Source of the DNA: Rhodococcoides kyotonense | GTDB lineage: Bacteria; Actinomycetota; Actinomycetes; Mycobacteriales; Mycobacteriaceae | DNA length: 64,000 bases | Assembly: GCF_900188125.1 (NCBI RefSeq) | Contig: NZ_FZOW01000001.1 | Location: forward strand, 215,368-279,367 | Direction: 5' to 3' | Shown: positions 1-9,488 of the stretch, piece by piece | Layout of the letters: each line of letters starts with the position of its first letter | Numbering within the stretch: the first letter of the stretch is position 1 | Translations under genes and position numbers: made by a program | Notes under the pieces: generated by a model | What the model saw: the letters and a program-made list of their open reading frames with translations, nothing else | Told to the model about the DNA's origin: nothing | The model's database searches: none

Positions 1-367
1 GCAACGACAGATGCACGACGAGATAGCACGCGAACAGCCCGGCAGCACCCGCCAACATCGACGGGAACCGGTCGACGGCCACCGCGTACAGACCGATCGC
101 GAGCACTCCGGTCGCCGTCAGTGTGTTCGGCAATCGGCGGGATCCCACGTCGATGCTGGACAGACAAACACACCACCAGCCGAAGACGGCGACGGCGGGA
201 GCACCGCCGAACAGCGACACCGCAGGCCAGACGAACGCCAGCAACGGCGTCGCACCTGTCGGGCGCAGGTCCGGCGCACTTCGGCGCAGCATCCTTGTCG
301 TGAAATATCCGGCGACGGCGCCTGCAGCGGCCCATCCGAGTAGTACGACGACATTCGACGAGTGCAT
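1..367 (-). CDS. Prepilin peptidase (A24 family), 3' end cut off
   Basis: A leader-peptidase-like membrane aspartyl protease that would process type IV prepilin-like signal peptides. About 122 residues are visible from an ATG at 367. They are strongly hydrophobic, with several predicted membrane segments, and contain SSIDVGSRRLPN, which fits the first catalytic aspartate motif of the family (D followed by RRLPN). The second motif (GxGD) would lie beyond the window edge. The gene follows aroE on the same strand after about 90 bp, as in mycobacteria (Rv2552c/Rv2551c order, from memory). No clear ribosome binding site precedes the start. The family call rests on the first motif and the context. 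Confidence 0.75.
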   Translation of the reverse strand, partial: MHSSNVVVLLGWAAAGAVAGYFTTRMLRRSAPDLRPTGATPLLAFVWPAVSLFGGAPAVAVFGWWCVCLSSIDVGSRRLPNTLTATGVLAIGLYAVAVDRFPSMLAGAAGLFACYLVVHLSL

Positions 368-457
368 GCGTGCATGGTCGCGGAGTCAGCGGCGCACCCA
401 TGTGCGAAAGCCCTGGTCGTACTTCGGGCTGTGGACACACCGAACGCTGTGGAGAAA

Positions 458-1273
458 TCAGATCGCGGCGCGCATCGCCTCTCGGGGCGCCGGGCGACCG
501 GTGAACTGCTCGACCTGGCCGTACGCCTGATTGAGCAACATCTGCAGACCGGAGATCACCGTGCCGCCTGCTGCATCGACAGCCGTCGCGAGGGGCGTCG
601 GCCACGGATCGTAGATCGCATCGAGTACGACGGGTGCGTGAGCGACCGCGGCTGCGACGGATGCGACCCCGACGGCCGGAACGGTACTGACGACCACTGC
701 AGCCCGGTCTGCCACGCGTGCCACACCGTCGTCGGTGATCGGCAGGAAGTCGGCAGCCATCCCCGACGCCTCGGCGCATGCGAGCGTGTCGCGCGCGCGG
801 TCGGCGGACCGGGCGACGACGGTCACCGTCGACGCACCGAGGCCCGCGAGGGCCACGATGGCCGGACGCGACGTACCGCCTGCCCCGATCACGAGGACCG
901 GGCGTCCGGACAGATCGACGACACCCGCTTCGGCGAGTGCGCCGGTCACGCCGTCGACGTCGGTGCAGTCGGCACGCCATCCCGACGACGTCCGCACGAG
1001 CGTGTTCGCGGATCCGGCGAGGACGGCCCGTTCCGTCCGCACGTCGGCGAACTCGAGAGCGGCGACCTTGCCTGGCATGGTCACCGACAGTCCGATCCAG
1101 TCGGGGCCGAGAGCGCCGACGAGTCCGGGCAGTTGCTCACCCGTGCAGAGGATCCGCTCGTAGGTCCAATCGTCGAGACCCAAGGCTCGATACGCGGCCA
1201 GGTGCAGCAGCGGCGACTTGGAATGTTCGATCGGGCTGCCCAGAACTGCAGCGCGCACCGTGTCAGCGCCCAC
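458..1273 (-). CDS. aroE: Shikimate dehydrogenase
   Basis: NADPH-dependent reduction of 3-dehydroshikimate to shikimate in aromatic amino acid synthesis. The 271-residue product has the substrate-binding start AAVLGSPIEHSKSP and the N-terminal lobe segment GLSVTMPGK, where K is the catalytic lysine. It also has ADCTDVDGV, a Rossmann glycine motif VIGAGGTSR, and the C-terminal GLQMLLNQAYGQVEQFTG signature. The GTG at 1273 is preferred because it gives the usual family length and overlaps the mltG stop by 11 nt; there is no in-frame ATG nearby. It is the fourth gene of the alaS-ruvX-mltG-aroE run and is probably translationally coupled to mltG. Confidence 0.95.
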   Translation of the reverse strand: MGADTVRAAVLGSPIEHSKSPLLHLAAYRALGLDDWTYERILCTGEQLPGLVGALGPDWIGLSVTMPGKVAALEFADVRTERAVLAGSANTLVRTSSGWRADCTDVDGVTGALAEAGVVDLSGRPVLVIGAGGTSRPAIVALAGLGASTVTVVARSADRARDTLACAEASGMAADFLPITDDGVARVADRAAVVVSTVPAVGVASVAAAVAHAPVVLDAIYDPWPTPLATAVDAAGGTVISGLQMLLNQAYGQVEQFTGRPAPREAMRAAI

Positions 1274-2591
1274 TGTCGAGGAAGCCGTCCTCGACCTTGG
1301 TGATGTTGGCGAGGTGCTCGTCGTAGCTACGGGTGAACAGCGTTTCACCCGCGGTGTTGATGGTCACGAAGTACAGCCAATCTCCGTCCGCCGGTGCTTC
1401 CACGGCCTCGACCGCGGCGACGCTCGGCGACGCGATGGGTGTGGCGGGCAGGCCCTCCATCGCGTAGGTGTTCCACGGCGTCACCGTGGCCCGGTCCAGG
1501 TCGGTGGTCGCAACTTCGGTGGTGTCGAGTGCGTAGTTGACCGTCGAGTCGAATTCGAGTTTCTGAGGTTCCGCGAGTCGGTTGATGATGACGCGCGCGA
1601 CCTTGCTGAAGTCCTGCGGAAGCGACTCACGCTCGACGAGCGAGGCTGCCACCAACGTCTGATACGGGTCGAGCCCCGAGCTGGCGCCTGCCGTCAGAAT
1701 CCCGGTGCTCTCGTACGTGCTCGCGGAGTCGCTCACCAACTGCCGCAAGATCTCGGTCGGCGACGCGGTCGGATCGAAGTCCCAGCTACCCGCGGAGATC
1801 AGTCCCTCCAACTGGCGGTCCCGGTCGGGGACCGTGCTGACCCTCTGCGACGCCCATTCGGGAACTCCGAGGGTCGACGAATCCTCCGCCGCCCCGGCCG
1901 CGTTGAAGTCCTGATTGGAGATGCACGTCGGCGTACCGCTTCCGGTCGTGTCGATGCAGCTGGCCTCGGACAACAGTGTGTAGATGCCCTTCTTCACTGC
2001 ATCGGTGTTGACGTCACGCGAATCGTGCAGCTGGCGACCCTCGGAAATCACGACGCTTCCCACCCGGGCGGACGGATCGACGAGTGCGTCGACGGCCTCG
2101 GTCGCCGGGACGTTGCTCGGCAGCAGGTAGAAGCCCGGTTGTACGGACGAGATCGACGAACTCTGCACGGCGGCACCCATGAATGCGCCGGTGCTCGCGA
2201 CGACGCCCTTGTCGACTGCGTCGGCACCGATCTGCTCGGCGGTGTCACCCGGATGTACCCGGACGACGACCGAGGGACCTGCGTTGCCCGCTGCGAAATC
2301 CTCCGGTGCACCGGATCCACCGGTCATTCGATCGAACACGGCGTAACCTCCACCCACTGCTGCGACGACGACGATCAGACCCAGCACCAGACCGATCGTG
2401 CGTCCGCGACGCTTGCGCTTGCGTGCGGCGCGTTCCTGTCGCACCTGGGCACGGCTGCGTCCGACCTCACGAGGACCGGAACCGTGCACGGCACGATGGA
2501 ACTCGCTGCCTTCGTCGGATCGGTAACCGATCGGATCGGTATGAAGCTCGTCCTCGTACCGCTCGCGGTCGAAGGACCTGTGGTTGCTCAC
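1263..2591 (-). CDS. mltG: Endolytic murein transglycosylase MltG
   Basis: A membrane-anchored lytic transglycosylase (YceG family) that cleaves nascent peptidoglycan and sets glycan length. The 442-residue product has a basic cytoplasmic N-terminus of about 80 residues rich in Arg/Lys, one transmembrane helix ([19 protein letters not shown]), and then the extracellular domain. [19 protein letters not shown] corresponds to the region with the catalytic glutamate, followed by the conserved INRL and [11 protein letters not shown] segments. GTG at 2591 gives a GTGA overlap with the ruvX stop, so it is preferred over upstream in-frame starts inside ruvX. Confidence 0.93.
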   Translation of the reverse strand: MSNHRSFDRERYEDELHTDPIGYRSDEGSEFHRAVHGSGPREVGRSRAQVRQERAARKRKRRGRTIGLVLGLIVVVAAVGGGYAVFDRMTGGSGAPEDFAAGNAGPSVVVRVHPGDTAEQIGADAVDKGVVASTGAFMGAAVQSSSISSVQPGFYLLPSNVPATEAVDALVDPSARVGSVVISEGRQLHDSRDVNTDAVKKGIYTLLSEASCIDTTGSGTPTCISNQDFNAAGAAEDSSTLGVPEWASQRVSTVPDRDRQLEGLISAGSWDFDPTASPTEILRQLVSDSASTYESTGILTAGASSGLDPYQTLVAASLVERESLPQDFSKVARVIINRLAEPQKLEFDSTVNYALDTTEVATTDLDRATVTPWNTYAMEGLPATPIASPSVAAVEAVEAPADGDWLYFVTINTAGETLFTRSYDEHLANITKVEDGFLDSGR

Positions 2592-3160
2592 TCGCCGGCC
2601 TCCGGAGTTCGACCTGTGTCTTCGGTGCTGGTGGTGCGTGCCGCGCTCAGTCGACTGGAGCGCTCGTCGAGCCACCCCTGCAGGATCGCCACGGCGGCGG
2701 CCTGATCGATCACCGAGCGCTGAGCTTTGGCTCGCACTCCGCTTTCTCGAAGTGCGCGCGCCGCAGTCACGGTAGTCAATCTTTCGTCCGCCATGCGTAT
2801 CGGCACGCCGGGGAGACGTCGTCCCAGTGTGCGAGCAAATCCTTCGGCGGCCTTCACCGCGGAGCCGCTCTCGCCCCGAAGTGTGCGCGGCAGGCCGACG
2901 ACGACCTCGACGGCCTCGTACTCCTCGACGATCTGAACGACTCGGGCCACGTCGGGAGCATCGGGGCCTTTGATCTTGGAACGAGCGACCGTCTCGACCG
3001 GTGTCGCGAGCACCCCACCGGGATCACTCGACGCGACACCGATCCGCACACTGCCGACGTCGATGGCGATACGTCGACCGAGCCCGGGGTCGTCGTCGCC
3101 CGGGCGGTCGGGCACACGGCTGCGAGACGGACGAGGCGACTGTCCGGCGGGGTCGGTCAC
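2588..3160 (-). CDS. ruvX: Putative pre-16S rRNA nuclease (Holliday-junction-resolvase-like, YqgF)
   Basis: RNase H-fold nuclease of the YqgF/RuvX family, implicated in 16S rRNA 5' end maturation. The 190-residue product carries the family signatures [15 protein letters not shown] (first acidic residue), [24 protein letters not shown], and the last acidic region near [16 protein letters not shown]. It has an unusual proline/arginine-rich N-terminal extension of about 28 residues. The GTG at 3160 lies 5 nt after the alaS stop. Its stop overlaps the mltG start (GTGA). The alaS-ruvX-mltG order is widely conserved. Confidence 0.92.
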   Translation of the reverse strand: MTDPAGQSPRPSRSRVPDRPGDDDPGLGRRIAIDVGSVRIGVASSDPGGVLATPVETVARSKIKGPDAPDVARVVQIVEEYEAVEVVVGLPRTLRGESGSAVKAAEGFARTLGRRLPGVPIRMADERLTTVTAARALRESGVRAKAQRSVIDQAAAVAILQGWLDERSSRLSAARTTSTEDTGRTPEAGE

Positions 3161-3165
3161 GATCT

Positions 3166-5829
3166 TCAGGCGAGTTCCGAGATTCGAGCGCGCACCCCGG
3201 ACAGAGCCTGCGCGATGCCGTCCGGATTGGACCCGGAGCCCTGTGCGGTGTCCCCTTTGCCGCCGCCGCGGCCACCGATCGCCGGGCCGAAGCTCGACAC
3301 GAGTTCACCGGCCTTGACGCCCGCGTCCTGTGCGCCCTGGTTCGCCGACACGACGAACGGAACCTTGCCGTCGACCGTGCCGAACAGCACGACCACGGCC
3401 GGATCGGATCCGAGCCGCCCACGGACGTCGGCAGCGAGGGTACGAAGATCGTTGCCACCCACACCGTCCGGTGCCTGTGCGACGACGGCCCGCACAGCGC
3501 CGATGCGCTCGGCGGATGCCGCAAGATCGCCTGCAGACGCAAGAACATTCGCGGCCTTGACCGCCTCGAGTTCCTTCTCCGCGACACGGAGCTTCTCGAC
3601 GAGAGACTCGATACGAGCAGGCACTTCCTCGGTCGGCACCTTGAGCGACGACGCGACGCCTGCCAGCAAGGCGCGCTCCTTCGCGAGGTAGCGGTAGGAA
3701 TCGAGACCGACGAACGCCTCGACGCGGCGAACACCGGATCCGACGGACGACTCACCGAGCAACGTCACCGGTCCGATCTGGGACGAATGCTGCACGTGGG
3801 TACCACCGCACAGTTCCATCGAGAACGGCCCACCGATTTCGACGACGCGTACGCGATCGCCGTAGTTCTCACCGAACAGCGCCATCGCGCCCATCGCCTT
3901 GGCGCTGTCGAGATCGGTGATCGACGTGTTGACGGCGAAGTCGGCGCCGATCGCGTCGTTGGTCACGGCCTCGATGTCGGCTCGCTGGGACTCCGACAGC
4001 CCGCCCTGCCACGAGAAATCGAACCGAAGGTAGCCGGGCTTGTTGAGCGACCCGGCCTGAGTTGCGTTGGGGCCCAACACCTGTCGCAACGCTGCGTGCA
4101 CCATGTGTGTACCCGAGTGCCCCTGTGTCGCACCCTTGCGCCACGCGGGATCGACGTCGACGCGCACCACGTCACCCTCGGTGATCTGCCCGGTCTCGAC
4201 CGTGACCTTGTGGGTCCAGACCGTCTTGGCAATCTTCTGGACGTCGTTGACCTTCACCTGTAGGCCGGGGGCGCTGATCGTGCCGATGTCGGCGATCTGG
4301 CCGCCGGACTCCGCATACAGCGGGCTCCGATCGAGGATGACCTCGACCGATTCGCCCGCGGTAGCCGTCGGGACACGGACGCCGCCGGAGATCAACGCGA
4401 GAACGTTGGCCTCGGAGGACAACTCGTCGAAACCGGTGAACTCGGTCGGTCCGCGATCGACGAAATCCTTGTACACCGACAGGTCGGTGTGCGCGTGCTT
4501 GCGCGCGCGGGCGTCGTCCTTGGCGCGCTGACGCTGCTCGGCCATGAGCGAGCGGAAACCTTCTTCGTCGACGGTCAATCCCGCTTCCGAGGCCATCTCG
4601 AGCGTCAGGTCGATCGGGAAGCCGTAGGTGTCGTGCAGCGCGAACGCTTCTGCCCCACCGATGGTCGACGTACCGGACGCCTTGACGCTGTCGGCTGCGG
4701 TCTCGAACAACTTCGACCCGGACGTCAATGTCTTCAGGAACGCAGTCTCCTCACCGACGGACACGGTGAGAATGCGATCGAAACCGGTGACCAGTTCCGG
4801 GTAGGACTCGGCCATCGTGTCCCGGACGACGGTGATGAACTGAGCCATCGTCTGATCCGGCGCACCGAGCAACCGGGCCGAGCGAACGATGCGACGCAGC
4901 AACCGGCGCAGCACGTAGCCGCGACCGTCGTTGCCGGGATTGACGCCGTCGGAAATCAGCAGCGCGGCGGTACGCGCATGGTCGGCGATGACACGAAAGC
5001 GGACGTCGTCGGCATGGTTCTTGCCGTAGGCGCGGCCGGTCAATTCCTCTGCCTTGGCGATGACGGGACGGACCAGGTCGGTCTCGTACACGTTGTCGAC
5101 GCCCTGCAGCAGGAACGCAACACGTTCGACGCCCATGCCGGTGTCGATGTTCTGCTTCGGCAGCGGGCCGAGGATCTCGAAGTCGTCCTTGCTGATGCCC
5201 TGGCCGCGCTCGTTCTGCATGAAGACGAGGTTCCAGATCTCGATGTAGCGATCCTCGTCGGCCTCGGGTCCGCCGTCGACGCCGTACTCGGGTCCACGGT
5301 CGTAGTAGATCTCCGAGCACGGACCGCACGGGCCGGGGATGCCCATCGACCAGTAGTTGTCGGCCATGCCGCGACGCTGGATGCGCTCGTCGGGAATCCC
5401 AGCGAGCTCTTTCCACAGTGCGATCGCCTCGTCGTCGTCGAGGTACACGGTGACCCAGATGCGCTCGGGGTCGAATCCGTAACCGCCGTCGTCGACGTGT
5501 GAGGTGAGCAACGACCATGCGTGCCGGATCGCGTCGCGCTTGAAGTAGTCGCCGAACGAGAAGTTTCCGGCCATCTGGAAGAAAGTGTTGTGCCGCGTCG
5601 TGATGCCGACGTTCTCGATGTCGAGCGTGCGCACGCACTTCTGGACGGACGTCGCGGTCGCGAACGGAGGGGTCTGCTGACCGAGGAAGTACGGAACGAA
5701 CTGCACCATGCCCGCATTGACGAACAGCAGGTTCGGGTCGTCGAGCACCAACGAGGCGCTGGGCACTTCGGTGTGCCCGGCCTTCACGAAGTGGTCGAGG
5801 AAACGCCTGCGAATGTCATGGGTTTGCAC
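3166..5829 (-). CDS. alaS: Alanyl-tRNA synthetase
   Basis: Charges tRNA-Ala with alanine and edits misactivated Ser/Gly. The product has 887 residues, normal for the family. The N-terminal class II catalytic domain starts [19 protein letters not shown] and includes [19 protein letters not shown]. The editing domain has the zinc motif [13 protein letters not shown] with CGGTHV downstream. The C-terminal C-Ala domain ends in a glycine-rich [15 protein letters not shown] segment typical of AlaRS. GTG at 5829 is used. No T-box-like leader is visible in the 56 nt upstream. It heads a run with ruvX, mltG, aroE and the prepilin peptidase. Confidence 0.98.
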   Translation of the reverse strand: MQTHDIRRRFLDHFVKAGHTEVPSASLVLDDPNLLFVNAGMVQFVPYFLGQQTPPFATATSVQKCVRTLDIENVGITTRHNTFFQMAGNFSFGDYFKRDAIRHAWSLLTSHVDDGGYGFDPERIWVTVYLDDDEAIALWKELAGIPDERIQRRGMADNYWSMGIPGPCGPCSEIYYDRGPEYGVDGGPEADEDRYIEIWNLVFMQNERGQGISKDDFEILGPLPKQNIDTGMGVERVAFLLQGVDNVYETDLVRPVIAKAEELTGRAYGKNHADDVRFRVIADHARTAALLISDGVNPGNDGRGYVLRRLLRRIVRSARLLGAPDQTMAQFITVVRDTMAESYPELVTGFDRILTVSVGEETAFLKTLTSGSKLFETAADSVKASGTSTIGGAEAFALHDTYGFPIDLTLEMASEAGLTVDEEGFRSLMAEQRQRAKDDARARKHAHTDLSVYKDFVDRGPTEFTGFDELSSEANVLALISGGVRVPTATAGESVEVILDRSPLYAESGGQIADIGTISAPGLQVKVNDVQKIAKTVWTHKVTVETGQITEGDVVRVDVDPAWRKGATQGHSGTHMVHAALRQVLGPNATQAGSLNKPGYLRFDFSWQGGLSESQRADIEAVTNDAIGADFAVNTSITDLDSAKAMGAMALFGENYGDRVRVVEIGGPFSMELCGGTHVQHSSQIGPVTLLGESSVGSGVRRVEAFVGLDSYRYLAKERALLAGVASSLKVPTEEVPARIESLVEKLRVAEKELEAVKAANVLASAGDLAASAERIGAVRAVVAQAPDGVGGNDLRTLAADVRGRLGSDPAVVVLFGTVDGKVPFVVSANQGAQDAGVKAGELVSSFGPAIGGRGGGKGDTAQGSGSNPDGIAQALSGVRARISELA

Positions 5830-5885
5830 TGGTACAGGTTAACGCGCCGGGATCGGAACATGCGTCAGCCCCACCCGGCCCACCG

Positions 5886-7286
5886 CTACCGTCCGCGAAC
5901 GATACGCCGAAGCTTGCCGACGCGTGTGCCGATCTCCCGTTCGGCGCCGTGATCGGTCGGCTCGTAGTAGTCGATGCCGACCAACTCGTCGGGTGGGTAC
6001 TGCTGACGCAACACCCCGCCCGGGTCGTTGTGCGGGTATTTGTAGCCGACCGCGTTGCCGAGCGCTTCGGCCCCCTTGTAGTGCCCGTCGCGCAAATGAG
6101 GCGGCACCGATCCGGACTTGCCGGCCGCGACGTCGCTCATGGCGGCGCCGAGCGCGGCGATCACCGCGCCCGACTTCGGTGCCGTCGCGAGGTGAATGGT
6201 CGCCTGCGCCAATGCGAGCCTCGCCTCGGGCATGCCGATCAACTGCACGGCGGACGCGGCTGCGGTGGCAGTCTGCAGCGCGGTCGGGTCGGCCATGCCG
6301 ATGTCCTCGCTGGCGTGGACGACCAGTCGACGTGCGATGAACCTCGGGTCCTCCCCAGCCGTGATCATCCTGGCCAGATAGTGCAGGGCGGCGTCGACGT
6401 CGGATCCTCGAATGGATTTGATGAACGCGCTGATGACGTCGTAGTGCTGGTCGCCGTCGCGGTCGTAGCGCACGGCGGCCTTGTCGACGCTCGCCTCGAC
6501 GGTCTTCAGATCCAACACCGGTCCCGATGCGGCCCCGGCAGCGGCTTCCAACGCGGTCAACGCCCGACGCGCATCGCCTGCCGCCAACCGCACGAGATGC
6601 GCCATCGCGTCCTCGTCGATCGCGACGGCGCCATCAAGACCACGCGGATCGTTGGCCGCGCGAGTAAGGAGCAGTTCGATGTCGTCGGCGCTCAACGGCT
6701 GCAACTGAAGAACCAGTGATCGCGACAGCAAGGGAGACACGACCGAGAACGACGGGTTCTCAGTGGTCGCCGCGACGAGGAGCACGATGCGGTTCTCGAC
6801 GGCGGCCAGCAGCGCATCCTGCTGTGTCTTGGAGAATCGGTGTACCTCGTCGATGAACAGAACGGTCTGCTCACCGACGGTCAGCCTGCGACGGGCGAGG
6901 TCGATGACGCCGCGCACTTCCTTGACACCGGCCGACAGCGCGGACAACGCCTCGAATTTGCGTCCGGTCGCGCCCGAGATCAGGGATGCCAGCGTGGTCT
7001 TGCCCGTGCCGGGCGGGCCGTACAGCATCACCGACGACGCGCCGGATCCGTCGACGAGCCGTCGCAGAGGCGCACCGGGAGCGAGCAGATGAGACTGGCC
7101 GACGACCTCGTCGAGCGAGACCGGTCGCATTCGTACGGCGAGCGGTGCGTCGGGCCGAATGTAGGGACGAGGCGTCTCCGACGCCGTCGACTCCGGCACG
7201 AACGGGTCTTCTTCCGCCTGCGGTGCTTCGAACAACCCGTTCTCTTCGGCGTCGTCGTCGAATCCTGCGCCGAAACCTGTGCTCAC
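5886..7286 (-). CDS. rarA: Replication-associated recombination protein A (AAA+ ATPase)
   Basis: A MgsA/RarA-family clamp-loader-like ATPase acting at stalled replication forks. The 466-residue product has an acidic N-terminal extension of about 40 residues, then [19 protein letters not shown]. Walker A is GPPGTGKTT (about residue 90), Walker B is LFIDEVHRF, and sensor 1 is AATTENPSF. The C-terminal tetramerisation region contains the invariant segments [22 protein letters not shown] and [12 protein letters not shown] at 7286 gives a product matching the family; longer in-frame extensions run into the neighbouring gene's region without similarity. It is separated from alaS by 56 bp and may be cotranscribed with it. 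Confidence 0.95.
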   Translation of the reverse strand: MSTGFGAGFDDDAEENGLFEAPQAEEDPFVPESTASETPRPYIRPDAPLAVRMRPVSLDEVVGQSHLLAPGAPLRRLVDGSGASSVMLYGPPGTGKTTLASLISGATGRKFEALSALSAGVKEVRGVIDLARRRLTVGEQTVLFIDEVHRFSKTQQDALLAAVENRIVLLVAATTENPSFSVVSPLLSRSLVLQLQPLSADDIELLLTRAANDPRGLDGAVAIDEDAMAHLVRLAAGDARRALTALEAAAGAASGPVLDLKTVEASVDKAAVRYDRDGDQHYDVISAFIKSIRGSDVDAALHYLARMITAGEDPRFIARRLVVHASEDIGMADPTALQTATAAASAVQLIGMPEARLALAQATIHLATAPKSGAVIAALGAAMSDVAAGKSGSVPPHLRDGHYKGAEALGNAVGYKYPHNDPGGVLRQQYPPDELVGIDYYEPTDHGAEREIGTRVGKLRRIVRGR

Positions 7287-7320
7287 TGCTCGAAGATTAC
7301 CGAGCCGGACCGACCGATGC

Positions 7321-8490
7321 TCACCGGTCCCACTTGACGCGCAGTGCTGCAACGACCTGGCTCGCGAATTCCGCCACATCGGAGGCACCGGTGCGCACCG
7401 CCTGGTCGACCAGCACGGTCCACCGCGACACCAGAGCAGCCGAGCGGGGAACCGACAGATGGTGTTCTCTGGCCGCCGCGATGCGAGCGTGATCGTTCGG
7501 CAGGAACCAGTAGGTGGACAGCCACACCCAGATGAGCTGTGCGTCGAGGATCTTCGACGCCAACACCTGATCGTCCGCGAGGTGCGGCCAGATTCCGACG
7601 ACCTCGGCACGCCACGCATCGATCATCGCCTGCGCGCGTTCCTCCGACAGATCGAAGTGGCACAGGCAGCCTGGGAACGACGCCAGCGCATAAGTGATGT
7701 CGAGGGTCGCGTCGCGGAAACCACCCCACTCGTAGTCGAGGAAGCGAACACCTTCCTCGTTGACGATGATGTTGTCGGGGCACAGATCGGCCGGGCTGAA
7801 CGCGCGAAAAGCCCCGTGCGCGAACAGGCGTCCGCTGCGCTCGACGCGATCGAGGATTGCACGGGGTGTCTCGCCGAGCTCGAGTTCGTCGGCGAGCATG
7901 CGCGGGACGGTGGCCAGTGCATCGGGAATCTGTGCTGCAATGCCGTCGTCCGCGGCGGGCAGGCCCACACGACGCAGCAGCGCGGCGAAGTCTTCTTCAC
8001 GACCGACGGTTGCTGCGTGCATACGACCGAGCGCCTGCGCCATCGCCATCAGCGAGTTGGTGACCGAGGCTGCATCGGAATGCTTCAGCAGAGCGGTGAT
8101 GGGCGACGCGTCTCCCAGATCGCTGAGCACCAGCAGTCGAGCGTCGATGTCGTAGGCAAGCAGATCGGGGCCGGGACGGCTATCTGTGGCCAGCGCCGTG
8201 GCGAACTGATACGACGCCGCCTCACGGAGAAATGCCGATTGACTGCCGGTGGTCTGCGCGCTCGCATGGACGTCCGCATCGGTGGCCGTCTCACGCAGCT
8301 GTTTGATCACCAATGTGCGCGGGAGCTGAAATGGATTCTCTGCCACCCGAACACGAAGGACGACAGCCTGGCCACTGCCACCCAGGTCGATCGGATCGAC
8401 GAGTGTGACGGGTGCGCCGGTGCGCTTGGTGAGCAACTGCTGTGCGGCTGCTACTACCTCTGAGACAGGGTCTGCCAATGTTGCGGTCAT
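7321..8490 (-). CDS. Phosphotransferase-fold protein (APH/choline kinase family)
   Basis: A 389-residue protein of the aminoglycoside phosphotransferase/kinase-like fold; the substrate is unknown. Visible elements are an N-lobe VIKQL (candidate ATP-binding lysine), a Glu in [11 protein letters not shown], and the catalytic-loop equivalent [13 protein letters not shown]. It also has [11 protein letters not shown], whose Asp fits the metal-binding DxD/DxE position. The usual HGDxxxxN loop is present only as PADxxxxN: the catalytic Asp and Asn are kept and the His is lost. It starts at 8490 and lies 34 bp upstream of rarA in the direction of transcription. It may belong with the upstream transglutaminase cluster (122 bp gap), but that is only proximity. 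Confidence 0.8.
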   Translation of the reverse strand: MTATLADPVSEVVAAAQQLLTKRTGAPVTLVDPIDLGGSGQAVVLRVRVAENPFQLPRTLVIKQLRETATDADVHASAQTTGSQSAFLREAASYQFATALATDSRPGPDLLAYDIDARLLVLSDLGDASPITALLKHSDAASVTNSLMAMAQALGRMHAATVGREEDFAALLRRVGLPAADDGIAAQIPDALATVPRMLADELELGETPRAILDRVERSGRLFAHGAFRAFSPADLCPDNIIVNEEGVRFLDYEWGGFRDATLDITYALASFPGCLCHFDLSEERAQAMIDAWRAEVVGIWPHLADDQVLASKILDAQLIWVWLSTYWFLPNDHARIAAAREHHLSVPRSAALVSRWTVLVDQAVRTGASDVAEFASQVVAALRVKWDR

Positions 8491-8612
8491 CGGCTACCAA
8501 GGTACCCGGTCCCTCCGACGAACTGTGCCCGCTCGCCCACAACGAATCGGACGCTTTCCGGGCGAGCTCGGCCTCGATCCTGTCGCGGTTGCATCACGAT
8601 CGGCGTCGATGC

Positions 8613-9488
8613 TCAGGTCACGGGTGCAACGTCCACCGACACCGAAATCGTGCTCGTCTCGGCTTCGGTGTAGATGACGCCCCGCAGCGGCGGCACGTCC
8701 GCGTAGTCGCGGCCCCACGCAACGGTCGCGTAACGCTCGTCGACCAACTGGTCGTTGGTCGGATCGAACGCCAACCATCGGCCGTCCGGTGTCCACACCG
8801 CAGCCCAGGCATGGGTCGCGTCGACACCGATCATGCGTTCCTTTCCCGGCGGCGGCTCGGTGGCGAGATATCCCGAGACGTACCGCGCGGCCAGGCCCTT
8901 CGCGCGCAGACATGCGATGGCGAGTCGCGCGAAGTCCTGGCAGACGCCGGATCTGGCGTCGAGGACATCGGCCACCGTGGTCGAGACCGTCGTCGATCCG
9001 GATTCGTACGTGAAATCGGTGAAGATGCGATGCGTGAGGTCGACGATCGCGTCGCGGAGATCCCGCCCAGGCGGAAAGCTCGGCTCGGCGTACTCGAGGA
9101 CCGCGTCGGTGATCTCGGGGACCGGCAGATCGAGCACGAACTCGACTGCGGTCGCCGCGTCGGAACCGAGCTGCCGCGGAAGGGCGGACTCCCAGTGCAC
9201 CGACGCGCCGAGATCGGCGTCCGTCGGCGGCTCGACCTCGACGAGCGAATCGGCGGTCACGACGAGCTTCTCGTGGTCCGTGGTGACGTGGAAGTAGACG
9301 TCCTCGTTGCCGTAGACGTCGACTCCGAACGATTGATCGGTGGGCGCCGGCTCGACCGTCACCGACTTCTCGACGCATCGTTGAGCGTCGGTGTCGCGGG
9401 GGGCGAGAAAACCGCGACCGTACGACGACGTCACTCGGTCGGAGTAGGTGTAGGTGGTGATGTGTTTGATCCGATAACGCCTGTTCAT
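8613..9488 (-). CDS. Transglutaminase-like cysteine protease/amidase family protein
   Basis: A 291-residue protein with an N-terminal bacterial transglutaminase-associated beta domain (RRYRIKHITTYTYSDRV) and a transglutaminase-like core. The predicted triad is Cys183 (SGVCQDFARL), His226 (DATHAWAAV) and Asp242 (FDPTND). There is no signal peptide, so it is probably cytoplasmic. ATG at 9488 overlaps the stop of the ATP-grasp gene (ATGA), showing translational coupling. Family members are always linked to the circularly permuted ATP-grasp and alpha-E proteins and are thought to hydrolyse or transfer peptide bonds on a product made by the ATP-grasp. The actual substrate is not established. Confidence 0.88.
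   Translation of the reverse strand: MNRRYRIKHITTYTYSDRVTSSYGRGFLAPRDTDAQRCVEKSVTVEPAPTDQSFGVDVYGNEDVYFHVTTDHEKLVVTADSLVEVEPPTDADLGASVHWESALPRQLGSDAATAVEFVLDLPVPEITDAVLEYAEPSFPPGRDLRDAIVDLTHRIFTDFTYESGSTTVSTTVADVLDARSGVCQDFARLAIACLRAKGLAARYVSGYLATEPPPGKERMIGVDATHAWAAVWTPDGRWLAFDPTNDQLVDERYATVAWGRDYADVPPLRGVIYTEAETSTISVSVDVAPVT

Noticed and set aside
2588..2675. An N-terminally longer MltG starting at 2675
   Set aside because: The extra residues overlap ruvX entirely; GTG at 2591 gives the usual 4-nt overlap.
5830..5885. T-box or other aminoacyl-tRNA-sensing leaders before alaS, and likewise before aspS, hisS and thrS
   Set aside because: The upstream gaps are short, lack the T-box sequence and specifier-loop layout, and hisS has no gap at all.
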